A DNA stretch of 64,000 nt from Bactrocera neohumeralis (lineage: Eukaryota > Arthropoda > Insecta > Diptera > Tephritidae): NCBI RefSeq assembly GCF_024586455.1, contig NC_065923.1, forward strand, positions 67,677,076-67,741,075. Direction: 5' to 3'. The notes beneath the pieces were generated by a model that was given only the letters and a program-made list of their open reading frames with translations, was not told the origin of the DNA and did no database searches. A program made the translations under genes and the position numbers. This document shows positions 1 through 10,789 of the stretch, in pieces. Numbering within the stretch: the first letter of the stretch is position 1; each line of letters opens with the position of its first letter.

Positions 1-1000
1 TCTCTTTTTCTATTTATTTTTTTTTTAATTTTGTTTCTACTTTGTAAATTTATTTTTTTTTTATTAATTTAATTTTCATTATTAATAATTTATTGGTTTT
101 TTAGGCTTTAATTACTTAATTTTTTTTTATATTTTTCATTTAAATATGTTTATTTAATTATTATAAAATTAGTTTGTTTTTACTTTTTTAATTTATTTAT
201 TAATTTTATTATTTTCTATTTTTTTTTTATTTTTAACTTATTTAGTTTTTATATTTTTATTCCGGTTTTTCTTTATTACATTTTTTATGTTTTTCCTTTT
301 TAATTAATTAATTTTATTTCCCAAAAAATTAAAGTACATATGTATTTACATAGATATACATATGTATGTTTATTGATTTCTTAACTTGAGTTTTTATTAC
401 ACTTTTCTAGATATAACGAATAAAGTCGCCAATTCACGCCAATCAATTACGCCGATTGTCAGCTCAAATATTTAATGCTACAACAAATTACTTTTGCACA
501 CATTCACACACCTCGTTTGCGATTCAATAAATTCAGTTAGCGCATTTTCAAAGAAAGTTTACGCATCTTTAATTCTAGTTGCTCAAAGAAACTGGCACCT
601 TTGCTGGTGGCACATGTATACAACATAGTACAACAACAAGAACTTGTTTATAAAATGGTTTTCTTATTTCTTCTGAGGAAAGTCAATATTTGTTTATTTC
701 TAAAATTGTGTTTATGAATACAATTTGTACAAGTGTTTTCAGGGTTTCCAGCCTTTTTTAATTTAAGTGTACTATTTTTGTTATTTTTTTATTTTTGGTA
801 GTTTTTAGGTGAAGGCATAATAACTTTTGTTAGCTTTGATATTTTTATTTACGTTTTCATGCTCATTGCCAATAAGCCAACCAGCGCAGTTGGTTTGCAC
901 AGCTTTCTTCGAAATGTTTTCTTCACACAGAGTATGTATGGCAAACGCGTTTAAAAAAATTAATAAAAATAGTTGAAACTTTTTTGTGAATATCTTATAT
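1..1000. other. AT-rich non-coding DNA
   Basis: The first 340 bases are T-rich, near-homopolymeric tracts like those in the large Pop2 intron. The rest is AT-rich with no open frame of interest. It could be intron or intergenic DNA of a gene outside the window; no splice sites joining to a coding exon were recognised. Confidence 0.6.
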
Positions 1001-1384
1001 CAATTATCTAGTTTTCAATAAATAATATTTTTTTTGCATAAATGAGTATAGTAATGAACACCAACCAAATCGTTACAATTAGTTGAAATAATAGACTCCG
1101 TCGCGAGATCGAAATTTAGCACATGCGCCAGTGTTTAAAAGTAACTAACAACTGATCGGCCTCAAACATGCAAACTGATGACGAACTCTGGCTAGCGTAC
1201 TGACTATGCCGGCAACCGGCTCCGGCGGCAACGTCAACAAACAAACGGATACCACTATCAGCGAGAGTGTATGAGCTAATGAATGCACAGTGGGCGCGTT
1301 TGAGAAATATTGCTATAAAAAACAATAAAAAAACGTAAACTGCGGCTGCAACGAAGCCATAATAGCTATAATACTCTTCACGAG

Positions 1385-1950
1385 TGAATTTTTTTTAGCA
1401 TAAAAGGGTATAAAAAGATCGTTATCTGGATTTTGATAGATCAGTTTGTATGGCAGCTATATGCTATAGTGGTGCGATCTCAAAAATTTTCTCGGATATT
1501 ATACCGCTGCTTTAGGCAACAATGACAATTTATGCAGAATTTAGTGACGATATCCTGTCAAATAAAAAAGTTTTTCATATAAGAAATTCATTTTGATCGG
1601 TCGGTTCGTATAGCAGCTAAATGATATAGAAGTCCGATTGGTACAATATATTCGGAGATTCTAGCATTGTCTTGGACAATAATCTATGCTGAATTTCGTG
1701 AAGATATCTTATCAAATACAAAAGATTTCAACACATGGACTTAATTTTAGCCAAACAGCGAAAATAGGTTTGTAAGGCACCTATATTCTATAAAGGTGAG
1801 ATATCGGCGGTTCCGACAATGAAAACCTGCTTCGAGAGAAGAGAATGTGTGCAAAATTTTAGATCGATATCTCAAAAATTGAGAGACTAGTTCGCGTATA
1901 TAGAGGTAGACAGACGTTTATGGCTAATTCGACTCAGCTCGTATCTATAG
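1385..1950 (-). repeat. Dispersed tandem-structured repeat, copy A
   Basis: On the - strand this carries the same recurring phrases as copies at 8515-9260, 28916-29235, 48950-49600 and 53700-54330: a CATATAGCTG core, then ACAAACTG, then a 'TATGG..TTTTTTATTT' stretch and an 'AAATTT-GGCA' stretch. The phrases recur within the copy, so the element has internal subrepeats. No coding capacity is visible. It is inferred to be a non-autonomous element or old satellite-like repeat. Confidence 0.7.
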
Positions 1951-3530
1951 GGTATCAGCTTCTAGGTGTTACAAGCTTTTTAGAAAACTTAATGTACTCT
2001 GTTCAAGATATAAAAATTGCTGAGAATTAAAAAATGAACAACAGCAAAATTTTGCAAAATATTTTTTGGAAAAATTCGATTTTTTGCTAAAAAGAAAGAT
2101 TTTTGTCCTGAAAGTTACAGAAAAAGGAGACAATTTTTTCAAAAGTTTTATAGGTGTGAGTGAAAAGTTCGAAAAATTCTGTTTCAAATGGAGTAAGGTT
2201 CCTAATACACTTGCGAATATTAATATGCTTGTAAGACACACTTCGTTGCTCCTCCGATCAGTGTTTACAGCCTGAGAACCCATTTATTATATGCTCTTAG
2301 AAAGTTTTGTATGTTGGATGCTACTTACCGGCATAACCGATTTTTACGCGCTTTTTGGCGAAGCCAATTGAGCACCTTAGACATGGGTTTTGAGTTCTTT
2401 AGAACTTTAAACCCGTTCGCACAGCAGTCGGCTCTGCGTAACCGGGACGGGCGCGGATTTTTACCCGGCTAAGGACTGTCAACTCGGAAGCCTTAATACA
2501 AGTAGAACTTTTTATGCAAAATTTTGATGATATCGGCCTTAAATGCGAGTCATTAGTGAGATAGAGCCAGACGCCCCATTGGTAAACTGCTTTTGAAGAA
2601 AAGAACTTCATAAATAATGGAATTTTGCTTCGTAAAGTGAGCTATCTCTAAAAAGGTATTGGGCATTTTTTTAAGTAGTCATCAGATCTTTAAAACGCGC
2701 TCAGAAAATTGGTAAACAAAGTTACACTAAATTTAAGTATCTTGCTAATAGTCAAAATTTAGAAATTAATTTCCCCAATCTCTACTTGAACCCACTGTGT
2801 AATAGTCACGTTCTGTCTACTAAATTCTTAAATGATCTGAACGAGCGCTGACGTCGAAAGCAGCAAAAATGTAGAGCGCACGCTCCGGTTTGACCTGCAT
2901 TACGGCGCTTAGGAGCTTGCTCTCCGTACCACGCATCGGCGCGTTTTGAGGATGAAGTGACTATAAGAAACTAGAAGAATTTGGTTTTCATTTGAGTTGT
3001 GTTAAACAAAGCATTTATGGTTTATGAGCGTAAATATGTATATGGGCCAAAGCAGAAATTACTCACTTACGGTGGTCCTCTCACTTTTCTGCTCTTTTCT
3101 TGTTTTTAATAATTTTATTTGTTTACTAAACACGCATTGCAAATATCAAAAGTGTTGAGTATTAATTGGAAGCGGAATTGGAATTGATTAACCGATTGAA
3201 ATGGTCAATATGCTCCGTAACGAATGCAATGTTTAAATAATAGGTGCGGTCAGATTTTGCACACACTGTACATAAATGAAATATTTCAACAATAGTTATA
3301 CTTATCAATTAAAAAAATTACGCAATTTGTTTGATAAAATTAATAAAAATCCTGTTATGAGTCGAGTGCTTTAAGTAATTGACAAACAAAGGTCGGATAC
3401 CCACTAATCTAGTTTCGCAAAAGATGTAAAAAATATTTTTCGCAACAGAGAAGTGATAAAGAAACGAGAGCGGCCCGATAGTTACGATAGTCTACGTAAA
3501 AAAACGAAAGATTCGGAAACATTTGGAGGT
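1951..3530. other. Non-coding, probable decayed repeats
   Basis: No supported gene. Around 2400-2480 there is a GC-rich segment containing CCGGGACGGGCGCGG that looks like part of a retroelement, but I cannot assign it. Short open frames here have no recognisable domain. Confidence 0.4.
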
Positions 3531-3534
3531 TGGA

Positions 3535-3765
3535 GTAATGTGTAGAAGTTCACGCGAGTGAGGAAAGTTCTCTGAGCGCCATTCACTTGGGAATGAACAG
3601 AAACGATTATTTTATATATGACTCAAGCAGCTCACGTCTTCCGGAGTTAGAACAAAAAATCCTCTGTGTAGCCAAAAAACATCCATTTGAAGGCGAGCTA
3701 AAGTGAAAAGGCGAAACATCCCTCCCCCGGGTTGCACACTGGGTTTGGAGCCCGCCACCTAAAAA
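3535..3765 (+). repeat. LINE 5' UTR-like fragment, copy 1
   Basis: This segment is the reverse complement of sequence at about 39590-39810 and, partly, 47325-47485. Shared landmarks are a GAAGTTCAC-GTGAGGAAAG stretch, 'GGCGAGCTAAAGTGA' and 'AAACCCAGC' read in opposite orientations. At 39 kb the same segment lies directly upstream of a LINE endonuclease remnant, so it is inferred to be that family's 5' UTR. No endonuclease sequence follows it here, so this copy is truncated. Confidence 0.65.
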
Positions 3766-3789
3766 ACACCGCCAATGAAAGGAATAAAA

Positions 3790-3850
3790 CAGCCCTGCTA
3801 TAAACTCGGCTATAACCACGTAAGCGATGTCTACGCCAATAAAGAAGAAG
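3790..3850 (+). repeat. Short repeat (GGCTATAACC..GTAAGCG type), copy 1
   Basis: 'GGCTATAACCACGTAAGCG' followed by a 'TACGCCAATAAAGAA' phrase recurs with few changes at about 6942-6985. The second copy contains the small palindrome CCGCGTAAGCGG. It is probably a piece of a common dispersed element. Confidence 0.5.
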
Positions 3851-3984
3851 TCTCCTTTCGCATTTTTTGGGAACCAAAAGGACCCTCGTTCACAGCTGTG
3901 CAAGTAGGAACCTGCGTTATCTTTGAATCCACGATCCTACAACCTAACTTAATCTAACCTCATATTAACTCTATACAGTTTTTT

Positions 3985-4110
3985 TACATTGGACTTATAT
4001 GCGTGTCCGGTCAAAGCGGAAACTGCAGAGCCGATGAGCTTGCAAGAACGGGCACTCTTCCCTCAATTTCATCCGATTGGAAGCGAGTCGGTTGGCTAGT
4101 TTACTCGGTA
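3985..4110 (+). pseudogene. LINE RNase H remnant
   Basis: One frame reads VSGQSGNCRADELARTGTL followed by SDWKRVGWL. This matches the C-terminal part of the RNase H domain found in I/R1-type non-LTR retrotransposons, where a V-x-GH-x-GI-x-GN-x-x-ADELA motif precedes the last acidic residue. The expected His of that motif is replaced, and there is no intact frame on either side, so it is a dead fragment. The exact clade is inferred. Confidence 0.6.
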
Positions 4111-5470
4111 CGACTAAAAATATAGGCGGACGCTCTTTGTTAAAGCTGCATCGAGGAAGGCGAGGTGGAATCATCTTGTCACTTTCTCCTCTATTGCTCG
4201 GCTTTTGTCGAGGGAGATTGAGATTGAAATATCTCGGTAAACACACCTTTGGAGGACCTAGCGAAGTGGCTGGGATCGATATTAATCGAATTTGTTTTAT
4301 ACTCAAAATGCTTTTTCGATCTGTGGTCGTACACTTTATCCTTAAAGTTTTTGGTTAACTCAAAGGACAAATATTTGTCCAAGTGAGATCCATCGATTTG
4401 AGATCAACTCTGCGACATAACCTAATTTAACCCAGTAAAGCTCTTACTTACTTAACCCGTTCGAAAAATACTTTTTCTGGTGGTTTTCAAAGTATGCCTT
4501 CGTGGCGGGGCTTATCACCTTTCTGTCTTATAGGATAGGCTTCGCCCGCTTCGGTGCAGGTTAGCCGTAGGAAGATTACTGTATCGACTCTTCCTTATGT
4601 ACGTTTCGAGTTCTTTTTGTCATCACGAAATAATGCATAATATACGCAGTAGTTTCTTAAATAGCGTCAAAACTGCTTTGAAGTGGTCTGACGGTTGCGC
4701 CTGTTGTCCGGGGTGAGCAAATGCGGCATCGCCGATAACTTTTTCATGCCTTATATTTCATTCACGATATAACGTCCCATGCCTACATTTTAAATCAACG
4801 AGCAGCCAAAACGAGATCATGAGTTTTGTCTCGTTATGTCGTTCTCGGAGTTTTTTCACTTCCAAAAAACTAGAAGAGCAATTCGGCTAAAGTGGTGGGC
4901 TACGAGTGTGTACTACATGAGTAGTAAATTTTTCTTAGCGATATTAGCGTCAGCGGGTAGTGCGGTTTTGTACTTAGCGGAGCTGCCTCGTACTTTGTGT
5001 ACTTCCCGAGGAACTTTCTACCGATTTGTGTTGATTCAGCAGAGTATCCCTCAGTTTAATTACTGATACTGAATCAATTTTGAAGTGTTCTATTTACAAA
5101 TATATTAGAAACACTTCGATGCATAAAATGATAATAATCAAAAGATTACAGCACTTTTAATGCTTCCCTATTACATAACTTGGTCTAATATATTTCAATG
5201 ACATGGTGCTCCATAATGAGTACCTTGTTCAATTAAGTAAAAACAAAATCTCAAAGCAAATACTCGAGACATTATATCATTTGCTTGCTTGTTGTTAAGG
5301 AAAAATATAAAGTAATGCAAGGGACACAAGTTTTTTAAGAGGGTTTAGAACAAAGAACACTTAAATAGAAACAGCATTATCTTACCTTAACTATTGAAAC
5401 TAACTAGTTTGATCTGGTAGTTTCAATCGCTCGAGGGAATAAAAGCATACAGAGAAAAATTTTGTTTCAA
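4111..5470. other. Non-coding, repeat-like DNA
   Basis: It contains 'CATAACCTAATTTAACCC'-type phrases common in fly interspersed repeats and short frames without recognisable domains. No host exon is supported. Confidence 0.4.
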
Positions 5471-5479
5471 CTTAAAAAT

Positions 5480-6480
5480 CGCGAAACGAAGTAGGAAACA
5501 AAATTATTCCACCAAAAGAGAGAGCTAATAATCTCCAAGCGACAGCGGCTACGCTGGCCCCTGCGTGTACTGCGTCGAATACTCTCGAAGCTGGAGTGTT
5601 TTCACCCATTCCGGCGACATGACCTACCCAGCGTAGCCGCTGTCTCTTAATTCGCTGAACTATGGCAATGTCGGCGTATATCTCGTACAACTATTGGTAC
5701 CATCGATGTTGCCGTTGCCAATGCACAAAGAACCATAAATCTTTCGCAGAACCTTTATCTAGAAAACTCGTAACGCCGACTCATAAGATGTTGTCATCGT
5801 CCATGCCTCTGCACCATATAGCAGAACAGGGATGATGAGTGTCTTGTAGAATTTGGACTTTGCTGGTTAAGAGAGGACTTTACTTCTCAATTGCCTAGTC
5901 CTGTTGGCAAGAGTTATTCTGCGTTGGATTTGGAGGTTGGCGTTATTGTTAGTGCTAATGCTGGTTCCAAGATAGTCGAAATTATCTACGACTTTGAATT
6001 TATGAATGTCAACAGTGACGTGGGAGCCAAGTCGCTAGTAGGACGACTGTTTCTTTGATGACAGGAGAAATTTCGTCTTGCCTTCATTCACTACTAAAGC
6101 CATTTGCTTCGCTTCTTTGTCAAACCTGGAGAAAGCCGGACTAACGGCGCGGTTGTTATGACCAATGATGGTGTCATCGGCGTACGCCAGTTGTACACTC
6201 TTGTAGAAGATTGTACCTACTCTGTTCAGATTTGCAAGTCGAATTATTTTCCCTCGGAGTAGATTGAAAAAGTCGCACGATAGAAGTCACCTTGTCTGAA
6301 ACCTCGTTTGGTGTCGAACGGTTCGGAGAGCGCTTCCCAATCCTGACGGAGCTTTTAGTATTGCAGCGTGAGTTTACACAGCCGTATTAGTTTTGCGGGG
6401 ATACCAAATTCCTGATTTGTCAGGTCCAAAGCCACACTGATAAGGTCCAATCAGTTTGTTGACGGTGGGCTATCCGTTAA
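5480..6480 (-). pseudogene. LINE reverse transcriptase, decayed, minus strand
   Basis: The - strand encodes broken pieces of a non-LTR reverse transcriptase. Near 6175-6200 it reads VQLAYADDTIIGHNN, with the YADD catalytic box. Upstream in the element lie fragments like 'GFRQGD' and 'DFFNLL'. The 3' end (about 5690 to 5560) reads RIKRQRLRWVGHVAGM and then ENTPASRVFDA, the typical C-terminal tail of 'endonuclease-reverse transcriptase' elements. Several frameshifts and stops break it. Related 3' ends lie at 38930-39230 and 62680-62970, in the same orientation. The 5541-5557 and 5628-5644 segments form an inverted repeat not seen in the other two copies. Confidence 0.85.
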
Positions 6481-6941
6481 AGATAGATTTAGAGATCTTT
6501 CACGCTCGATACACTCGATGGATGGATTATATGTGATATTCGGGTAAGAAAATTCGAAAACAAATTAATGATCTGGTGAAAGAAAACCTTGAAACTCTCA
6601 GAAATCTAAAATAAAGTTGTCAAAGAGGTTTATATTGAAATTACTATTTATTCTATTCGATAGTATTGACTGAAAGTATCTAAGATCACAACAGGCGTTT
6701 TTCTGAATTGCCCCAGATTTTATGCGGCCAAGGGCTGTTATTTCGAGGATCTAACCGTGATTTGTTCGGTAACGTTCGGTAACACTATCTAATAATCTCT
6801 CTCTTCTCTCTAAGTGAACAAAATGAAATAATATCAGTATCCTGTCGAATCCAGTCCTTTGCTTTAAATTCAGCCTCAGTCTCCTTGATTTCCTCAGCAC
6901 TGATGTAAATACTCACTCCAGCGACCATTCTGTTGTTAATT

Positions 6942-6985
6942 TGGCTATAACCGCGTAAGCGGTAACTACGCCAGTAAAGAAAACT
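6942..6985 (+). repeat. Short repeat (GGCTATAACC..GTAAGCG type), copy 2
   Basis: It matches 3800-3845: 'GGCTATAACCGCGTAAGCGG' followed by 'TACGCCAGTAAAGAA'. Confidence 0.5.
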
Positions 6986-7089
6986 ACTATTCTTTAGAGA
7001 TTTGTGACCAGAAAGTGTTTCAGAGGTTTGGGTCTGCGAAGTGCTGTTTTTAATCGTTTGTGAGCTCGCGCGGTCACCACTTAGCATTA

Positions 7090-8510
7090 AAATTTCGTAT
7101 TACCAAAGATGCACGATCTATCTAAAAGATTCTTATGATTTTATAAGAGTGTTTATTATACCAAACTAATTCTTTTAACGGATATCTCCTTTCGGCAGTC
7201 CGTTGTGTTCATAATTTTCAGAGGTCGTATGATTTGCAACGAATTTGCGAATACTCACTTCGTCTGGAGCAGAATCCGGACAATACTTGATCCACAAACA
7301 GAGCTCATACAAAAAGTTAGAAGCGTAAAAATCTAAGGCTGCTTTCAAAGGCTTTCAAGTACAAGTAAAAAATGGTTCTATTCATGACTGAGTTCAAGCC
7401 GAAGCCAAAGTGAAAACCATTCTTTAGAACAGAGCTGTCCTACTGTCCAACGTTTTCCACACAAAAACACAGCTCAGGTCATTCAAACGTTTGCAGTTTG
7501 ATTGACGTTGATCTACATTTTATTTTGTAAAACAAAACGAACACTTCTGAACTGCAAAGGTGACTTTGTCTGCGCGTGATCGATAGATCAACCTCGAGTT
7601 AAAGGTATTTTCTTGCACGCTGAAGGATAAAGTTACATACCGACCATTCCATTGTGAGAACGGCCTTGCAAAGCTTGAGGGAGGTGCGAACCGCTGTCAT
7701 ATACCTAACAGAGGCAACGAATATAAATTAATATCTGCTCTCGTTATCTAATTGGGAAAAGCTTCAGACATAAAACGATTTACCGGCAAATATAAAACGT
7801 GCGATACAGCCCCCGATAATACGCCTTTTTATGAAGTTCTACGCGGTCAGCAATGAACTTTGAATTCCGCAGAAAAATTCGACCAACTGGCAAACGTGGT
7901 ATTTTTATATGTACGTACGACACATTTACGTACCGCAAATGATTACAAATTATCATAAATGACGAATAAAAATTTTTGCAAGATATAAACTGTATGTTAA
8001 AAATATCAAGAGCTTATCAGACTTTGCAGTTGATATTACTCATACACGACAAAAACAAACAATTACAATAACAAAGCGCTAACATTAAGAAGCGAGTTTC
8101 TACAAACTTCACACTCAAATTGTGATAACATCACTTTGAAGACTGATCCTTTTCGAGGTTCACTACTTTTTGATCTGTCAAAGAAAGGCTATTGAAAAAA
8201 GTACCTCTATTTGTAGCACCCTTTACATACATATACGTCTCTGTGATGAATTTGTCCGTCAGAAAAATGCGCTGCGATATTGCAATGGCTATTGATAGCC
8301 GACCATAGTAATAACATTGAATTACCCTACACCGAAGAAGGCGTATCGGCCGAAAAGATAAAGACAACCGTTTTCTGCAATGCATAAGATCTGATCTGCA
8401 TCGACTACCTGGAAATGGCCAAACCACACAGTCTGAATTATTGCGGGGAAAATGACACATTGAAAAAAGTCATCTTCTACAAAGAGAAATATAGACTCCG
8501 TTTTTATACC
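7090..8510. other. No gene recognised
   Basis: Mixed-composition DNA with only short unrelated frames. It includes pieces that look like worn repeats but lack a diagnostic domain. I see nothing in it that supports a host gene or RNA. Confidence 0.4.
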
Positions 8511-8514
8511 CTAA

Positions 8515-9260
8515 ATAGAGTATTTTAAGTTTCCACGAAGTTTGTAACACCCAGAAATAAACTTCGGACATATACAAATATAAATTATACCATCAATTAG
8601 TCCACCTGAGTCGATTTAGCCATGCCCCGGACTATAACTGGATGCGTCTTAATGTCTCCTATCGAACAGCTACACAGTGAGGCCAGTTAAAGAGCATAAT
8701 GAAGCGGAACCTAGGAGTCATAAACACCTTCACCGACTCCATCTCAATGAATGGCGTACTTGGAGTTAAACTACCACCCATTGCAGACGACGAGCTCGAA
8801 TTGCCGCGATAATCAAGAGTGACCCTTAAGCAGCTTCTTTCTGAATACTGTTTCAGGTTAAACACCTACTTACCGAAAATCGACCCCGATATACCAAATA
8901 TATGTCCAGCATGCAACGAGTCCCCGCATGACTCAAACCATCTCATTGCATACCCAGCTAACCCTACACATCTGACACCCCTTTTACTATGGTCCGACCC
9001 CGTCGAAACAACACATTTCCAATGTCTACCGAACTGAACCGGACTAGACCCTCCGTTTTTGAGATATCGATGTGAAATTTTAGACACGTAATTTTCTTTC
9101 CATGGAGCTGCTAATTTGTCGAAACCGCTAATTATGGAACATTATAGCATATAGCTGTCTTACAAACTGATCGCTCAAAATCAAGTTCTTGTTTGGAAAA
9201 CTTATTTATTTAACAAGATATATGTACATATTTACGGAATTCAGCATAGAATATTGCGTG
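8515..9260 (+). repeat. Dispersed tandem-structured repeat, copy B, interrupted
   Basis: The left part (about 8515-8640) carries the family's head, with 'GTTTGTAACACCCAGAA' and 'GAGTCGATTTAGCCATG'. The right part (about 9050-9260) resumes with 'TTTTGAGATATCGATGTGA' and 'AGCATATAGCTGTC'. In copy D at 48990-49150 these two blocks are nearly adjacent. The 400 bases between them here are a LINE 3' end, so this copy was split by a later insertion. Confidence 0.75.
8641..9047 (+). pseudogene. Jockey-type LINE 3' end inserted in a repeat
   Basis: The frame at 8819-9037 reads RLNTYLPKIDPDIPNICPAC and then NESPHDSNHLIAYPANPTH and LLLWSDPVETTHF. This is the characteristic Cys-His tail (CPAC..H..NHL..) at the C-terminus of jockey-like reverse transcriptases. 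Upstream (8641-8818) the frame is broken. The normal third Cys of the knuckle is replaced by Tyr. It is a 5'-truncated, dead copy. Confidence 0.8.
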
Positions 9261-9264
9261 CGGA

Positions 9265-10080
9265 AATCCACCTACCGGAAGCCAATGGAAAGAGTTCAGG
9301 CTCCCTGCACTGTGCATAACAGGAGCTTTAAGAACAACTCCAACGGCGGCTCATGAACTGCCAACTATAGACCTCTTTGCTGAAAACTTTGAGGCAACCG
9401 GGCCACTGCAGTATATTTCAAACTGAGGTCTTTGCTATTGTTAAATCCGCGGAGCTTGCCTTTAATGCACCTGCAGGCGATTCCAGAGTCAAGATCTACG
9501 TAGACAGCCAAACAGAAATCAAGGCAGTAACCTCGTATCGCATCTCGGCCAGAAGTGTCTTGGGAAGCAGAGCAGCAGTGGAAAGTGTTACTAGAAGTAA
9601 GCTACTTCACTTCTACTGGGTGCCAGGAAAACAGCATCGATGGCAATGAAATAGTCGACGAGATTGTCAAAAATGGTGTACAGCTAACATCTGAAAACGT
9701 GATCAACATTGGGAAACCCATGCATTGTCTATACATCGATCTCCAAAGAAGCATAGTAAAGAAAATCAAAACCAAATGGAACGAGCTACCTGGGTGAAAA
9801 CTGCAAAAGTCAAGTGCAAAACGGTAGATCGGAAGTACACACAATTCGATTGGCACTTGACTGTAGGAACATGATGGGTCTGGTGGCGACACACACCCGC
9901 AGGTTGAGACTACAGGAAATGTGTAGTTCAGGGAAACAATGGAGTATTCTTGTGTATTTGTCTCCCATTGGCAAGACTACGCTGTAAGCGACTGGGGTCC
10001 CCACGGTATGATACACTGGAGAAGGTATCGATAGTGAACTTGTTAAAATCGCGTAGCGCATTAAAGGCATTATCTAACAG
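9265..10080 (+). pseudogene. R1/I-type LINE RNase H and C-terminal domain, frameshifted
   Basis: Around 9377-9640 one frame reads FQTEVFAIVKSAELAF, KIYVDSQTEIKAVTSYRISA and LLHFYWVPGKQH. A second frame takes over (SIDGNEIVDEIVKNG). Together they match the RNase H domain of R1/I-clade LINEs: the catalytic Glu near the start, the VDSQ acidic motif, and the WVPGH-DGNE-ADE motif. The end (about 9960-10060) reads LARLRCKRLGSP-like and YDTLEKVSIVNLLK, typical of the C-terminal tail. A frameshift near 9600-9640 and later stops show it is dead. Confidence 0.8.
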
Positions 10081-10531
10081 AACCTGATATATTATGCAAT
10101 TAACAAGCTCTTTAAGATTACCTGTACCGAAACGCCAACTTTTTGACAAAATTTGTTTAGTAATATTAATAAATTAAGTTATATAATAGATAAAATATGT
10201 TTACATAAAATTTAAGCGTTTTTAAGTACAATATCAATATATTTTCAACTTGCTCTTACAGAAAATTAGAAAATTTTGCAATATTGTTAAAAGATAACAT
10301 AGGAACGAAATGGCACGCACTTAATTGAACTTTAATTAATTTTTACAGAACTTATAGCTTTTTATTGCACACATCTGATAATTTTGTTTACTACTTCGTA
10401 CATGTTTGGAATTTACTAGCACTTAAAAATCAATTTAGCACCACTCTGCTTATAAATATTTATATAACACCTATATGTACTCCTTTTGTGAATTTCTAAT
10501 TCCTATGTGTCTCATTTAGCTACAAAATGAA

Positions 10532-10789
10532 GTCAATAACCTTATAGTTTTGCAATTGTTGTTGATGGAAGCTGCCAATATTGACAACGAAAAACGAAAT
10601 GTTGTAAACACCAACAAGTACAAGAAGAGACTTTATTTATTGCGTGCTTTCATGCGCAAATGTGTCGCTGTAAGAGCGATATTCATAAACTGGTTTTTGT
10701 TGAAAGCAAATATAATTAAAATGAAAGCATTAAAAAACATGTTGAGTGGTCACGTCAAATATGCTGTTGAATTTCAAATCAATACGTGA
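10532..10789 (+). CDS. Possible terminal exon of an unrecognised gene
   Basis: After an acceptor-like TCTCATTTAG ending at 10520, an open frame runs to TGA at 10789. It begins LQNEVNNLIVLQLLLMEAAN and ends KNMLSGHVKYAVEFQINT. The first in-frame ATG is at 10565, which would give a 74-residue Lys/Arg-rich, mostly helical peptide containing YKKRLYLLRAFMRKC. Composition is more protein-like than nearby AT-rich DNA. An AATAAA-like 'AATAATAAACATAAA' follows near 10927. No upstream exon was found and no family is recognised. Alternatives are a small ORF or chance. Confidence 0.3.
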   Translation, partial: VNNLIVLQLLLMEAANIDNEKRNVVNTNKYKKRLYLLRAFMRKCVAVRAIFINWFLLKANIIKMKALKNMLSGHVKYAVEFQINT

